A stretch of DNA of 5,765 nucleotides from Cyanobacteriota bacterium. Lineage in GTDB: Bacteria > Cyanobacteriota > Cyanobacteriia > PCC-6307 > Cyanobiaceae. The translations under genes and the position numbers were made by a program. Each line of letters begins with the position of its first letter. Position 1 is the first letter of the stretch. Location: positions 1-5,765 of the forward strand of contig CANHSW010000157.1 in assembly GCA_947463165.1 (NCBI GenBank). The letters are read 5' to 3'. Below are positions 4,679-5,765 of this stretch, piece by piece. The notes under the pieces were generated by a model. That model saw only the letters and a list, made by a program, of their open reading frames with translations. It searched no databases and was not told the DNA's origin.

Positions 4679-5765
4679 TCAGGGTTTTGCGCAAACCCCC
4701 AGCACAGTCGGCCGGGAAGCTCCGGTTACGGCCGGGGCCGAACCAGGCTGGCCCAGCTGGTGCCACCAGGCCAGGAGGGCGAAGGCCAGGGCCTCGCGCT
4801 GCGCCTCGTTAATACCCAGTTCAGCCAGGGATCGCACGACCGTGCCGGGGCAACGCCTTTGCAACTGCTCCATCAGCAGCAGGTTGCGGGCACCCCCGCC
4901 AGCCACCAACAGCTCCAGCGGTGTGGGGCCGCCCTTGAGGTCCTGGGCCACCACGGCGGCAGTGAAGGCCGTCAGGGTGGCCAGGGCATCAGCGGCATCG
5001 AGACCAAGGCCGGAGCTGGCGGCCCTGCGGCCCAGGTCGGCCAGACGGATTTCCAGGTCGCTGGCACCAAATAGTTCCCGGCCGGTGGACTTGGGGGGAG
5101 CCTGCTGGAAATAGGGGGCCTGCAGCCAGTGCTCGATTAATTGCTCATCGATCTGGCCGCGGCGGGCCCAGGCCCCATCGGCGTCCCAGAGCAGTTCGCC
5201 GCCGCTGAAGCGCTGCACCGCCAGATCCAGGAGGCTGTTGGCCGGACCGCAGTCCCAGCCCAGCACTGGCTGGTGTCGATCCGGGCCCAGAGCCGGCGGC
5301 AGCAGGGTGAGATTGGCGATCCCCCCCAGGTTGAGCAGGGCCCGCCAGCCGCCGATGCGGCCCAGCAGGGCTTCATCGCAGGGGGGCACCAGCGGCGCTC
5401 CCTGGCCCCCCAAGGACAAATCGGCCGCTCGAAAGTCGAATACCACAGGCTTGCCTAGCAGGCTGGCCAGTAGCGGCGCCTGCAACAGCTGCCAACTGGC
5501 GCCTCGGCGGCTCTGGTCATCGGCCTGGCCAGCGCCGCAGGGGGGGCGGTGCCAGATGGTTTGGCCGTGGCAACCCACCAGCTGGGCCAGGCCCCGGGGG
5601 TCGCAGGCCTGGGCGGCGGCGGCCTGGGCCTCCGTAACCGCTTCTGCCAACTCCAGCAGGGCGGCGGCACTGCTGGCTTGGCCCTGGCCGATGGCCACCA
5701 GCTGCTGGCGCAGCTTGGTGGGGTAGGCCAGGCTGGCGCTATGGAGGATGCGCCAGCGGGGGCGC
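4679..5765 (-). CDS. anmK: Anhydro-N-acetylmuramic acid kinase AnmK (5' partial)
   Basis: Cytoplasmic sugar kinase of peptidoglycan recycling. It opens the 1,6-anhydro ring and phosphorylates anhydro-MurNAc to MurNAc-6-phosphate using ATP. The frame is open to the window edge, giving 361 visible residues against about 370 for known AnmK. The missing N-terminus should carry the MSGTSxDG nucleotide motif. Motifs seen, numbered from the first complete codon (5764): GCHGQTIWHRPP (64-75), VVFDFRAAD (107-115), GGQGAPLVP (119-127), NLGGIANLT (145-153), GWDCGPANSLLD (169-180; Asp171 sits where the family's proposed catalytic base lies), PPKSTGRELFG (223-233), AGGGARNLLL (288-297), and a C-terminal REALAFALLAWW. 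The common DTGPGN is DCGPAN here, a mild variation. The GTG at 5698 is internal, because the 22 codons before it (including WRILHSAS) match the family. The stop is TGA at 4679-4681. Confidence 0.97.
   Translation of the reverse strand, partial: RPRWRILHSASLAYPTKLRQQLVAIGQGQASSAAALLELAEAVTEAQAAAAQACDPRGLAQLVGCHGQTIWHRPPCGAGQADDQSRRGASWQLLQAPLLASLLGKPVVFDFRAADLSLGGQGAPLVPPCDEALLGRIGGWRALLNLGGIANLTLLPPALGPDRHQPVLGWDCGPANSLLDLAVQRFSGGELLWDADGAWARRGQIDEQLIEHWLQAPYFQQAPPKSTGRELFGASDLEIRLADLGRRAASSGLGLDAADALATLTAFTAAVVAQDLKGGPTPLELLVAGGGARNLLLMEQLQRRCPGTVVRSLAELGINEAQREALAFALLAWWHQLGQPGSAPAVTGASRPTVLGVCAKP

Noticed and set aside
4583..5074. 163-codon + strand frame opposite the end of anmK
   Set aside because: Composition is Gly/Pro/Arg/Gln-rich with no domain, and nearly 400 bp of it mirror anmK.
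5696..5698. GTG as start of anmK
   Set aside because: The 22 in-frame codons upstream match the AnmK family, so the gene continues past the window edge.
1..5765. CRISPR array, tRNA, insertion sequence or phage region
   Set aside because: The only direct repeats seen are the 18-bp and 12-bp tandem pairs. There are no spaced repeats, transposase motifs, terminal inverted repeats or cloverleaf sequences.
4305..5765. Ribosomal peptide (RiPP) gene cluster around the Nif11-like gene
   Set aside because: The protein has no Cys/Ser/Thr-rich core after the domain, and its neighbours are a sugar kinase and an ABC-F ATPase, not modification or export enzymes.

Overview
The window is high-GC and gene-dense. 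Its gene set points to a picocyanobacterium of the Synechococcus/Cyanobium type. The evidence is a cyanobacterial-style HtrA protease, an ABC-F ATPase of the kind common in cyanobacteria, anhydromuramic acid kinase, and very small proteins of picocyanobacterial character, one of them Nif11-like. The assignment is an inference from gene content and style, not from a marker gene.

Layout. Positions 1-1108 (+): 3' part of a secreted HtrA/Deg serine protease with one PDZ domain; its first codons lie before the window. Positions 1109-1460: a gene-free, AT-richer gap holding two exact TATAAT hexamers, a weak hairpin just after the protease stop and a doubtful 34-codon frame. Positions 1461-2085 (-): two small genes. 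The first in transcription order encodes an 84-aa protein with a CX3C-X6-CX3C cysteine motif and a duplicated GDCFAS unit. The second encodes a 75-aa helical protein that faintly resembles NblA. A dyad-symmetric element lies between them. Positions 2237-3985 (-): a complete 582-aa ABC-F ATPase. Positions 3986-4304: a spacer with a short tandem repeat and the start of a possible small membrane protein on the + strand (4179-4400). Positions 4305-4556 (-): a small Nif11-like protein. Positions 4679-5765 (-): anmK, cut off at its 5' end by the window edge.

How the genes relate. All confident genes after the protease are on the minus strand. Only anmK and the Nif11-like gene (122-bp gap), and the CX3C gene and the 75-aa gene (142-bp gap), are close enough to suggest possible co-transcription, and neither pair is tightly coupled. 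The named functions are housekeeping: envelope protein quality control (HtrA), ribosome-associated ATPase activity (ABC-F) and cell-wall sugar recycling (AnmK). I see no transposase, phage gene, tRNA, CRISPR array or biosynthetic enzyme cluster, and no multi-gene novel system. The least explained items are the small proteins: the CX3C protein, the NblA-like protein, the Nif11-like protein and the putative membrane peptide.
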